Shown here: in pieces, positions 8,047-15,586 of the stretch
Layout: each line of letters starts with the position of its first letter
Numbering within the stretch: the first letter of the stretch is position 1
NCBI RefSeq assembly: GCF_036689865.1
Contig: NZ_JBAHUQ010000017.1
Location: 51,260 to 115,259, forward strand
Length of the DNA stretch: 64,000 nt
Direction of reading: 5' to 3'
Source of the DNA: Magnetococcus sp. PR-3
GTDB taxonomy: Bacteria > Pseudomonadota > Magnetococcia > Magnetococcales > Magnetococcaceae
The notes under the pieces: model-generated
Told to the model about the DNA's origin: nothing
Database searches by the model: none
What the model saw: only the letters and a program-made list of their open reading frames with translations
Translations under genes and position numbers: made by a program

Positions 8047-9541
8047 GCTCTTGGCTATTGGGGCGCTCAAAGGCCAAGAGTTGAAGGTTGTCCATATCCA
8101 CCACCACCTGGCCTGTTATCTGTAGTTCCTCGGTTGAGGTGTAGCTTTTATCGATCAACAGGTGGGTTAGTTGGTAGGTCTCCATCAACTGATTGACAGA
8201 GTGCCGAAGAACCGGAAAAAAAGCCTCAGCCTTTTTGAACCCATAACCATGGGTGCCCCATAACACCGGCTTCTCGGTATGATAGGCCAGTAAATCAGAC
8301 ATATGGCAGGGTAGGCACATGGTTCGTGCGTGTGGGGCGCTGCGTAGATGTTCAATCACCTTCTGCATGGCCGGTGTTAATGCCCCACTGGCATCGGTTC
8401 GGCTCTGCATGAACTGCCGGATGATTTGCCCATAAAGAACCAAATGGATAAGGGTAATACTACCGATGAGCAGTTGGGTCGGCCATGTCCAGGTTGGGAT
8501 AGAGAAGAGCAGTTCTGCCACCAGAACCAAGTTTAGGGGCAGTGCATATTTGATATATTTGGTCCCTTCACCAAACCCCCGTAAAGACTTGATGAAAATC
8601 GTCAAAAAAGCCCAAAGATAGATCCCCGTTACCAAGCTCAATAAAAGCGGGGTATAGGTTTGCTGGGGTATCCAGGCCAGCAGTACCAAGGCCAAGATCC
8701 ATGGGTTATACGCAAACATGCGGACCATTAATCGTTTAAAGACATGGTGGAAGTTTTCCTGGTGGTCTTTGGGGGTGCCGTAAATAGGCGAATCCTGAAC
8801 AGCGTGGGCTTTAAGTAGATTAATGTTCCGCAGCCAAAAAGTCACAATATCGTGGTGGGCACGGATAATTTTGATCACCAGCTCTTTGTGCAGCAGCAAC
8901 GCCAAGCCATAGCCCAAAGGTAGGGGCAGGAGATAACGTAGATCCGCCTGGGTTAAAGCCATAAAGGGGAGCAGGAAAAAGACCAGCTGTAAGGTTAATT
9001 TATGGGTAAAAATAAGCAGCATGACCCCCGTAGAGGCCACCAGAATACCGATCCATAACCCCTGCTGTAGTGCCAGTACAAGCCCGATTAAAACCATAAA
9101 AAAGAGTAACACCCCCAAAGGGCGTGAGGTCAGGTTTGCATACTCCATAACCGTAGAGCCAATGGTGGCATAGAGTAACAGGCCTACCATGGCTGCGGTG
9201 GGCCCGCTGGTTGTGTAAAGCAGGCTTGCAATGCCTAAGGCAATAGGCAGATCAAGCAGGGTGCTAAGAAGCCAGTAGTAATGGTTCACAACTCTTGCAG
9301 GGAAAAAACCTAAAAAAATACTAAATCCTGGGGGGTACCACTGCTCATCCAGCTCTAATAAGTAGATGTTTGGTAACGTGATGAGGGCTTTTTTTTGTTG
9401 GCGATAAACTTGGCTGCACTGCAAAAAATAGTAGGCGTCGCAGCCACTATGGCGAACATGCCAAAAGGGGAGTATGCGCAGTACAACAAAGCCGAGAGCA
9501 AACAGTATAATCAGTGATAGTGGCATGGTTGCCTTATCCAT
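8033..9541 (-). CDS. Polytopic membrane protein, possible GT-C-type glycosyltransferase
   Basis: A 502-residue protein with roughly ten to twelve hydrophobic segments and a soluble C-terminal part of about 110 residues. I do not recognise the family with certainty. The first loop (HSGCDAYYFLQ) carries an Asp where lipid-sugar-dependent GT-C glycosyltransferases have their catalytic acidic residue, followed by YPPGFSIFLGFF. This fits an integral-membrane glycosyltransferase. An O-antigen polymerase-like role is the alternative. It lies 15 bp downstream of a GT4 glycosyltransferase and is surely in the same transcript. Confidence 0.65.
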   Translation of the reverse strand: MDKATMPLSLIILFALGFVVLRILPFWHVRHSGCDAYYFLQCSQVYRQQKKALITLPNIYLLELDEQWYPPGFSIFLGFFPARVVNHYYWLLSTLLDLPIALGIASLLYTTSGPTAAMVGLLLYATIGSTVMEYANLTSRPLGVLLFFMVLIGLVLALQQGLWIGILVASTGVMLLIFTHKLTLQLVFFLLPFMALTQADLRYLLPLPLGYGLALLLHKELVIKIIRAHHDIVTFWLRNINLLKAHAVQDSPIYGTPKDHQENFHHVFKRLMVRMFAYNPWILALVLLAWIPQQTYTPLLLSLVTGIYLWAFLTIFIKSLRGFGEGTKYIKYALPLNLVLVAELLFSIPTWTWPTQLLIGSITLIHLVLYGQIIRQFMQSRTDASGALTPAMQKVIEHLRSAPHARTMCLPCHMSDLLAYHTEKPVLWGTHGYGFKKAEAFFPVLRHSVNQLMETYQLTHLLIDKSYTSTEELQITGQVVVDMDNLQLLAFERPNSQEPKPV

Positions 9542-9556
9542 AAGAGGTTTATGGGG

Positions 9557-10768
9557 TTAAGGGGTGTCTAAAACCCGTTGGAACAGGCTGGTTTTTTGGG
9601 TATGCACATGGTTTATTTCATGGTTATAAATGGCCCGCTCACGCCCATGTTTTCCTAATCTATCGGCCTGTTTAGGGTCATCCAACAGTTCTATGACAGC
9701 TTGGGCCACTTGATCGACAGCACCTTCGGGGAATAAGCGTCCGGTCACACCATCTTCGATCAACTCTTTATGCCACTGCACATCATAAGCGATGACAGGC
9801 CGGCCTGAGGCACAGGCTTCAATCAGGCTAAAGCCCCCAACCAAGCTTAGGTTAACACTGGCGGCTTTACGTAGAGAGAGCGCCAATATATTGGGTTGAA
9901 AACCGCACAAAAGCACATGCTTTTGTAAAATTGGGTCTTGCGCAACCGTTTGACGGACGCTTTCCCACTCCAAGCCTTCACCAAGCATGACAAGCAAGAA
10001 ATCATCCCGTGTTTCAGCAATTTTCCGGGCGATGTCCAAACAGCCATAAATATGGTTGTCTTTGACAAAGCGTCCAACAAAAGAGAGGAGATGCTTGGGC
10101 CGGTTGGTTGGAAGAAATGTTTCAATCGGCTCCTTAGAGATGGCATCAATCTCATGAAAATCCATGCCATGGGGAAAAACCGCCATCCTGGTATCAGAAA
10201 AACCCAGTTTTTTATAATCATCAATCAAGTGTTGTCGTATGGGAAAAACCCACGGGTAGCGACGAATGGTAAAGGATTCCATCCACCAAGCCAGGCTATC
10301 ACGGCTGCCAAAAATGCGCGGCAGGGCATTCTTAGTATCTAACGATGCCTGATGCCGATAGTCCGAGTGGATGGTCATGCATAGTTTAACATGAGGATTA
10401 AGACGTTTTAGGGCCAAGCCCAATAAACCACAAAGAAACGGATCGTTGGAGCGGATGATGTCGATACGCTCCTGACGGATTAAACGATGAATGCGAAAGA
10501 GTGTGCGAAGCAGATGAAAAGGGGCCAGTAGATGGCGCAAAGCTTTTGAACGGCTACCGTTGAGCCAGTCGATCCCAAAATCGTAGACACGGTGAATGGT
10601 GTTAAGATCAATACAGCGGTTACGGTAGGCGTAAGGGTGTACAGAGATCACCCGTTCAAAAAAGCCGTTTTCATCCCGTTCTAAAATAATATGGTCCACC
10701 CCTTTTTCTTTAAGTACAGCATAGTCTGCGGGGACTAGGCAGAGTAGACGGGGTTTTTGGTTGTGCAT
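9557..10768 (-). CDS. Glycosyltransferase, GT4 family (GT-B fold)
   Basis: Residues from MHNQKPRLL onwards form a two-domain GT-B enzyme. The second domain has LSFVGRFVKDN, VMLGEGLEW, and the E-x7-E-type donor-binding stretch GGFSLIEACASGRPVIAYD, followed by DGVTGRLFPEG. This is the usual signature of GT4 retaining transferases, which add sugars from nucleotide donors to lipid-linked acceptors at the cytoplasmic face. I chose ATG at 10768 because AGGA lies eight bases before it; an upstream reading to 10825 adds 19 residues that fit no family start. It is followed within 15 bp by the membrane protein gene. The sugar transferred cannot be told. Confidence 0.9.
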   Translation of the reverse strand: MHNQKPRLLCLVPADYAVLKEKGVDHIILERDENGFFERVISVHPYAYRNRCIDLNTIHRVYDFGIDWLNGSRSKALRHLLAPFHLLRTLFRIHRLIRQERIDIIRSNDPFLCGLLGLALKRLNPHVKLCMTIHSDYRHQASLDTKNALPRIFGSRDSLAWWMESFTIRRYPWVFPIRQHLIDDYKKLGFSDTRMAVFPHGMDFHEIDAISKEPIETFLPTNRPKHLLSFVGRFVKDNHIYGCLDIARKIAETRDDFLLVMLGEGLEWESVRQTVAQDPILQKHVLLCGFQPNILALSLRKAASVNLSLVGGFSLIEACASGRPVIAYDVQWHKELIEDGVTGRLFPEGAVDQVAQAVIELLDDPKQADRLGKHGRERAIYNHEINHVHTQKTSLFQRVLDTP

Positions 10769-11316
10769 GGGGGGTGTCCTTATGGTGGAGCCATACCTGA
10801 GCCGTAAATGGCAAGCATGGCTCATCGTAGATCAGGAGGCCAAGGGATGAAAGTCTCTCTGTTCTTTTCCTCGGGCTGATGCAATGCCCTCTAAGAACAC
10901 ACGTTTTTTTCATAATGCTGCCTGGGTAGCGTAAGGATGGTTGCCGGTTCAGGCCATTTAGTCGGTGGGTAGACCTCTTTGGTCACAAGCTTTTTAGGTG
11001 TGGCTTTTATGCAGGAGCTTGCATCTCACAAGGGGGGGGGGATCTTTCAGTCGGTCATACTTAGAGCAAAGTCTGTGATCTGCTTAGGGTTGAGCCTACA
11101 ACCTGAACGTTGCTGGTTTCTATGATCTGCTCTGTCATGGTGTGGTTGATCGGCCGGGTACCGACAAAGGCGGGAGTAGGAATTGGGTGTCTTAATCGGG
11201 AATGAGGGTGTACCCGCGAGCTTGTGGTCACACACCTGTATTGTTGCGCGGATAGGAATAGGGTAAGTTGCGTAGGGAATGGATTTTGATATGCAGAGAA
11301 AGCGCCGTGAATACCC
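10769..11316. other. Intergenic region between two divergent glycosyltransferase genes
   Basis: This 548-bp space has no convincing gene. It should carry the two divergent promoters. I see an inverted repeat GAGCCAT/ATGGCTC (10788-10794 and 10817-10823) close to the start of the minus-strand gene, and a run of ten G at 11032-11041 about 276 bp before the plus-strand gene. The small minus-strand frames here overlap each other and show no family features. Confidence 0.6.
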
Positions 11317-12483
11317 ATGAAAATTATACATATTATACCCAAACTTAATACAGGGGGCAGTCAGTGGATGCTCTTTAAGGTTCTGGTCGCGGGTCAGGCC
11401 GATGACCGGTTTGAACAGTCGGTTTTATGTTTGGGGCAAGAAGATACCATTGGTCATTTGTTGCAGAAGAAGGGAATTACCGTTCACTATTTACGCATGA
11501 GCCGCCCAACACCGGCTCTGCTATGGAAATTCATTCGTTTTTTCCGCCATAACCGGGCAGATGTTGTGGTCAGTTGGTTGTTTGTTTCTGACTTTTTAAG
11601 CTTGATCACACGTCCTTTTACCGGCATTCCTCAACTTATTTCCAACCTGCGCAGTTCCGCCCCTAACCGGCAAACCTTGGGTATGCAGGATCTTATCTTA
11701 CTGCATATGAACCGTTTTTTGTCCGCACGGCTGGATGGCATGCTACACAATGCCCAAGAGGGGCGGCGTCAACTCACGGCGCGGGGGTTTGTGCCAGGTT
11801 GGTGGCACTACATTCCCAATGGTTTTGAGCTGGATCGTCTCTCACCAGATCCTGATGCCAATAGGGCGCTGAAGCTCAGGTTAAATCTCTCTGCCGAACA
11901 GTCAATATTCGGCTGCTTTGCACGATACCACCCTTCTAAAGATTATCCCGTTTTACTGCAAGCTTTTGCCCAGTTGGTTAAAAAACAACCTTCTGCGCAT
12001 CTGCTGTTGGTCGGACGGGATATTGATGATCCTCATCTGGCCAAGCGTATTGAAGAATGGGGGGTGCAGGAGAAGGTGACGACACTGGGGGAGGTGACTG
12101 ATGTGGCGCAATGGATGTCGGGTCTGGATGTCGCCGTCTTAGCTTCCTGTAAAGGGGAGGGCTTTCCTAACTTTCTTGGTGAGGCGATGTGTTGCGGGGT
12201 GCCATGTGTTGCAACCGACTCTGGCGACAGTGCCCATGTGGTTGGCCAAACCGGTATAATCGTACCAACCAAGGATGTTGATGCCCTTAGCGCAGCCATG
12301 GAGCAGATGATGACTTTATCCCATAGTGAACGCTCCAGGCTGGGTCAAGCTGCGCGTGAACGTATGGAGCAGCACTTTGATATTCATCACATTGCAGAGG
12401 CCTACCATCGGGTCTATTTGGCTTTGAAGAATCATCAACATCCGGATGATGTGCCCTTCGACTCTAAACAAGACTCATGTTGA
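11317..12483 (+). CDS. Glycosyltransferase, GT4 family
   Basis: A 388-residue GT-B glycosyltransferase starting MKIIHIIPKLNTGGSQ, the N-terminal acceptor-side motif of GT4 enzymes such as WaaG-like and PglA-like proteins. The donor domain shows GCFARYHPSKDYPVLLQAF, LLLVGRDID and EGFPNFLGEAMCCGVPCVATD, with the E-x7-E pair, then VGQTGIIVPTKD. It would act at the cytoplasmic membrane in glycan assembly. The gene is divergent from the other glycosyltransferase and stands alone on the plus strand; about 185 bp after it lies the end of the convergent response-regulator gene. Substrate unknown. Confidence 0.92.
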   Translation: MKIIHIIPKLNTGGSQWMLFKVLVAGQADDRFEQSVLCLGQEDTIGHLLQKKGITVHYLRMSRPTPALLWKFIRFFRHNRADVVVSWLFVSDFLSLITRPFTGIPQLISNLRSSAPNRQTLGMQDLILLHMNRFLSARLDGMLHNAQEGRRQLTARGFVPGWWHYIPNGFELDRLSPDPDANRALKLRLNLSAEQSIFGCFARYHPSKDYPVLLQAFAQLVKKQPSAHLLLVGRDIDDPHLAKRIEEWGVQEKVTTLGEVTDVAQWMSGLDVAVLASCKGEGFPNFLGEAMCCGVPCVATDSGDSAHVVGQTGIIVPTKDVDALSAAMEQMMTLSHSERSRLGQAARERMEQHFDIHHIAEAYHRVYLALKNHQHPDDVPFDSKQDSC

Positions 12484-12668
12484 AAATAGCGGGCACCAGC
12501 CCAAGCCCTTTTTGAATCGATCTCTTGACCAGGCCTGAAAAGAGGGGATTGAAGGCATAGGTTGCCCTCTAACGTAAGATGGCCTATTTTCACCCCTGTT
12601 TTTATGCATGACTATAGTTGATGATATAAGGTGTATCTTGTGGCTTGTTCGTGGTTTTGTGGGCGTGA

Positions 12669-13376
12669 TCAGATGCGATCAATACGGTGTGAAAAGGCAA
12701 AGCCGATGGCATAAACGGTACGGATTGGCGCCTCTTCACCGGCGTTCTTAAATATCTTGGTGCGAAGTCGGCCAATCAGTGCGTCTAGGTTGCGGTTACC
12801 ATATTCATCATGCTTGTAATTCAGCTTCTCTAAAAGCATGGCACGCGGAATGGGCTGACCTGGTGTTTTGGAGAGCAGGTCGACAACGCCCATCTCTTTG
12901 GAGGTCAGCTTAATGACAATACCTGAGGCGGTAATCAGGTGCCAATCCGCAAGGTTCAGGCGCCAGTTGCTCTTCGCGGGTATGTTGGAGGGGGCTTTTT
13001 CCTGACACCGTTGGGCCAGATTATAAATGGCTGCAGAGACTTCCGTGCAATGAATAGGTTTGGAAAAAACCAGATCCGCACCACAGTGGTAGCCTTCAAT
13101 CCGATCCTGATCCGCTTGCGATGTGGTGAGCATGACAATACCCAGCATGGGCTTTTGACGTAAGTCGCGTATCAAGCTTGTTCCGTTTTGACTGGGTTGT
13201 GTCAGATCAAGCACAGCGATGTGATAGTTTTCAGTCTTTAGCTGTTGATGAAAGGCCGTAGAAGCTTGCACCAGATCTACCATAAAGCCCTGCTCAGCAA
13301 GACAGTTATGGAGCACGTGCTGGGTTGGTTGCTCATGACTGACAATGATGATGTTTATTTTTTTATGATCATTCAT
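12669..13376 (-). CDS. Response regulator, OmpR/PhoB family (receiver plus winged helix)
   Basis: Residues about 8-120 are a receiver domain: the phospho-acceptor lies in IAVLDLTQP (Asp59 counted from 13382), and the switch Thr (VMLTTS) and the conserved Lys (FSKPI) are present. The usual N-terminal acidic pair is only partly kept (SHEQ). Residues about 140-235 are a winged-helix DNA-binding domain (KLTSKEMGVVDLLSK and the recognition helix region NRNLDALIGRLRTKI). No histidine kinase is adjacent. ATG at 13376 fits the GAGAGG site better than ATG at 13382. Its targets are unknown; it sits between the glycan locus and the export operon and might control either. Confidence 0.88.
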   Translation of the reverse strand: MNDHKKINIIIVSHEQPTQHVLHNCLAEQGFMVDLVQASTAFHQQLKTENYHIAVLDLTQPSQNGTSLIRDLRQKPMLGIVMLTTSQADQDRIEGYHCGADLVFSKPIHCTEVSAAIYNLAQRCQEKAPSNIPAKSNWRLNLADWHLITASGIVIKLTSKEMGVVDLLSKTPGQPIPRAMLLEKLNYKHDEYGNRNLDALIGRLRTKIFKNAGEEAPIRTVYAIGFAFSHRIDRI

Positions 13377-13711
13377 AGCCATGCCTCTCGATCATTTTAC
13401 ATCACCACAAGCGTAGAGAACGCACATTCATCTATTATTAAGGGGGGCATGCATGGTTCTCCCGCTTAAAAAGCCAGTATATTTGGAAGCGTTGAAGGTG
13501 ATCTTTTTAAGTATAGATGAAGGCAGAATAAATTGCATGATCTGAGATTGCTATACCGACAAAAAAAATGATATGTGTAAAATTAAAGATTAGGTTGTGT
13601 GGGGTTTTCAGTAAAGCACTTAAAAATTTTAGTAGCACCACGTGTGTATAACACAAGGCCTTGCTTAAGCCAGGGTGGTCTGTTGTACCGGAAATGGTCA
13701 GGCTCCTGTGG
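13377..13711. other. AT-rich intergenic region
   Basis: This stretch of about 335 bp between the response-regulator start and the end of the SecA-like gene is more AT-rich than its neighbours and contains no supported gene. It should hold the promoter of the response regulator and the end of the export operon transcript. An imperfect palindrome, CCTTGCTTAAGCCAGG (one mismatch), occurs near 13660; no clear hairpin with T-run is visible. Confidence 0.55.
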
Positions 13712-15586
13712 TTAGCTTTGGTTGTGTACGGATGAGCCAAAACCAAGAGATTTAAGCTGATGCGTATGGCTCTGTTGAATGGCCTGAAGTTGCAGGTAAC
13801 GGATTTTTTTGGCGCGCTGTTGTGCCACCCAGGTCAAGCCTTTCATCAGCCAAGTATATCCTGGGATGGGAAGAGGGCTTAACAGCTGTAAACTTTGGTA
13901 TATAGCATTGGGCAGGTACTGCTTAAATAGGGCGGCTTGAGGAGAGAGTAGAAGGGTTATGGTGGCATCTGTGGCATGGTCCTGCAGGGGGGCGAGCATA
14001 TGAAACCATTGGCGCCGGTTTTCCATGGGTTCTAAATAGAGAACATGAGCCGGGGCTGAATGGGCAGAGAGTAGTTCAGGAGCTAAATTTAACCACTGCT
14101 GCTCTGTCAGTAATATGGGATATATCTGATCTTCGGTATCTGCCCCATTTGTATCAAACAGGCTGCAGAGTGGTATGTTTTGATCCGTTAACAGATCTTT
14201 AACGGTCTGTAAAAGGGGAAGGCTGCGTCCAACCCAAAAATGTGGCCGATGTGCCTGTTTTAGGATCTGCTCACATGCCCGCTGTAGACGACCTGTGCTG
14301 AGGTGGTGAATGGTCGGCCACACAACGGGCGCAATGGTTTGTACGGGGTAGTGGTAGAAGCTAGGAATAAAGGATGTCTCATTTTGGGCCGTAGCACAGA
14401 GCCCGGAAACCTGCGGAAAGCCTGATAGAAAATGGGAGAAGTTGAGTCTCGCCAAGGTTTCTGAGGGCGGGGTTGGTGGTAACCCTTCTCGGATCTCTAA
14501 CGCCTGGTGAAGCCCCAGCTCCAACATGCGTTGAGGTACAGGACGTTGGGTAAAAGGATCCAGAAGTTGAAGGGAGGCTTCATCCACACTATGGGTCTGC
14601 CCACGCTCAAAAAAATGACGGGCTTTTAAAACATAATTAAGCAGTTCAAGGCCTCGTTGAGGACCCTGCCAAATCCCAGGCAGCAACGTTACCAGTTGCT
14701 CAAAATGGCTCTGCCCTTTAGGGGTTAAGGCGATTGATAGATGCTTGTGGTTACAGAGATAATCTTGGTCCAGCTTAAGCTCGCGGGCGAGATTATGCAT
14801 GGTTTGCAGGGCTTCTAAAAAGGTATCGTTCTTAGCCGGTACAGAAAGCATATGGGGGGTTGTCGCTTCATCCAGTAACAGATGGTCGGCATCCAGCAAG
14901 ACCAGGGCACACTGTAGCAAAGGGCGTAGTAGGGTCTCTTCTTGTTTGCCTAACAGATAGCGCAAGCGGCGGCGCTGCGTTTGAGCTATAAGCCCGCGGG
15001 TTTGAAAACGATCATGTAGATGGTCGTTCATTAATTGGGTGGTTGTGGTCAAGACAATGGCTTGCTTATGGGCCTGTCGACGTTCATCAAGGGTGCTGGT
15101 TTCGGCCACATGGGCAAGGGGGATGGTCAGCTTGCTCAGTAAGGGGTGTAGTGCGTGTAATAGGGATTGAGCTTCAGCATCATTGCGCAGAAGAAGGTAA
15201 ACCGTATAGTCCTGTCGTTGCAAAAGGACCCCATGTAATACCGCAATAAGTGCATGCTGCATACGTTCTGGCCAAAGGACGATCTTGCCTTGCTGAACAG
15301 CAATTAAAGCCTCTGCACTCTGTAAGGTCATAGATACTTCAGCCGTTTGGCTGACCAGTGCAAACAGCAGAGCCGCACCTGATAGCCACTGTTGCTGAGC
15401 CTGTTGATGATCACCCGCAGCGGGTTGTGGTGCCTGTTGCCAAGCCGTAAAAGCTTCCAGTAGAACATCTGGATCTTGGCCCAGTTTCTGTTTGGTGGCT
15501 TCCAGCAGTTGTACCGCACACGTGGTGGCCACCGTAGGGGGGGAGGCGGCAAACATGGGGTAGGTATGGCTGGGGGGCGCCGTCAT
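13712..15586 (-). CDS. SecA-like protein with degenerate ATPase motifs (putative pseudo-ATPase), last gene of export operon
   Basis: I read this 624-residue protein as a truncated, diverged SecA. Collinear matches to SecA are: GKIVLWPERMQHALIAV (100-116) for the GKIAEM-TGEGKT Walker A region; ERRQAHKQAIVLTTTTQL for ERRxAYxADITYGTNNE; LLDADHLLLDEATTP (230-244) for DEVDSILIDEARTP; LDPFTQRPVPQRM and GLHQALEIREG (342-368) for DEFTGRxMPGRR and GLHQAxEAKE; LSGLCATA for LAGMTGTA; and HVLYLEPMENRR (514-525) for HVIGTERHESRR. Walker A glycines and lysine, the Walker B DE pair and the GRxGRQGD arginine motif are all replaced. The protein ends near the start of the scaffold helix, so two-helix finger, wing and zinc tail are missing (SecA is 800-900 residues). 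ATG at 15586 overlaps the upstream TGA (ATGA). A structural or regulatory role in exporting the giant protein is inferred. Confidence 0.72.
   Translation of the reverse strand: MTAPPSHTYPMFAASPPTVATTCAVQLLEATKQKLGQDPDVLLEAFTAWQQAPQPAAGDHQQAQQQWLSGAALLFALVSQTAEVSMTLQSAEALIAVQQGKIVLWPERMQHALIAVLHGVLLQRQDYTVYLLLRNDAEAQSLLHALHPLLSKLTIPLAHVAETSTLDERRQAHKQAIVLTTTTQLMNDHLHDRFQTRGLIAQTQRRRLRYLLGKQEETLLRPLLQCALVLLDADHLLLDEATTPHMLSVPAKNDTFLEALQTMHNLARELKLDQDYLCNHKHLSIALTPKGQSHFEQLVTLLPGIWQGPQRGLELLNYVLKARHFFERGQTHSVDEASLQLLDPFTQRPVPQRMLELGLHQALEIREGLPPTPPSETLARLNFSHFLSGFPQVSGLCATAQNETSFIPSFYHYPVQTIAPVVWPTIHHLSTGRLQRACEQILKQAHRPHFWVGRSLPLLQTVKDLLTDQNIPLCSLFDTNGADTEDQIYPILLTEQQWLNLAPELLSAHSAPAHVLYLEPMENRRQWFHMLAPLQDHATDATITLLLSPQAALFKQYLPNAIYQSLQLLSPLPIPGYTWLMKGLTWVAQQRAKKIRYLQLQAIQQSHTHQLKSLGFGSSVHNQS

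Noticed and set aside
12491..12572. Terminators in the convergent gap (GGGC/GCCC then TTTTT; AGAGGG/CCCTCT)
   Set aside because: Stems of only 4 and 6 bp; too weak to call, though some terminator is expected here.
13712..15586. SecA-like gene as an active accessory SecA2 or a DEAD-box helicase
   Set aside because: Walker A, the Walker B DE pair and the arginine motif are replaced, while the SecA-specific GLHQA and PVPQRM regions are kept. That excludes a plain helicase and makes ATPase activity unlikely.
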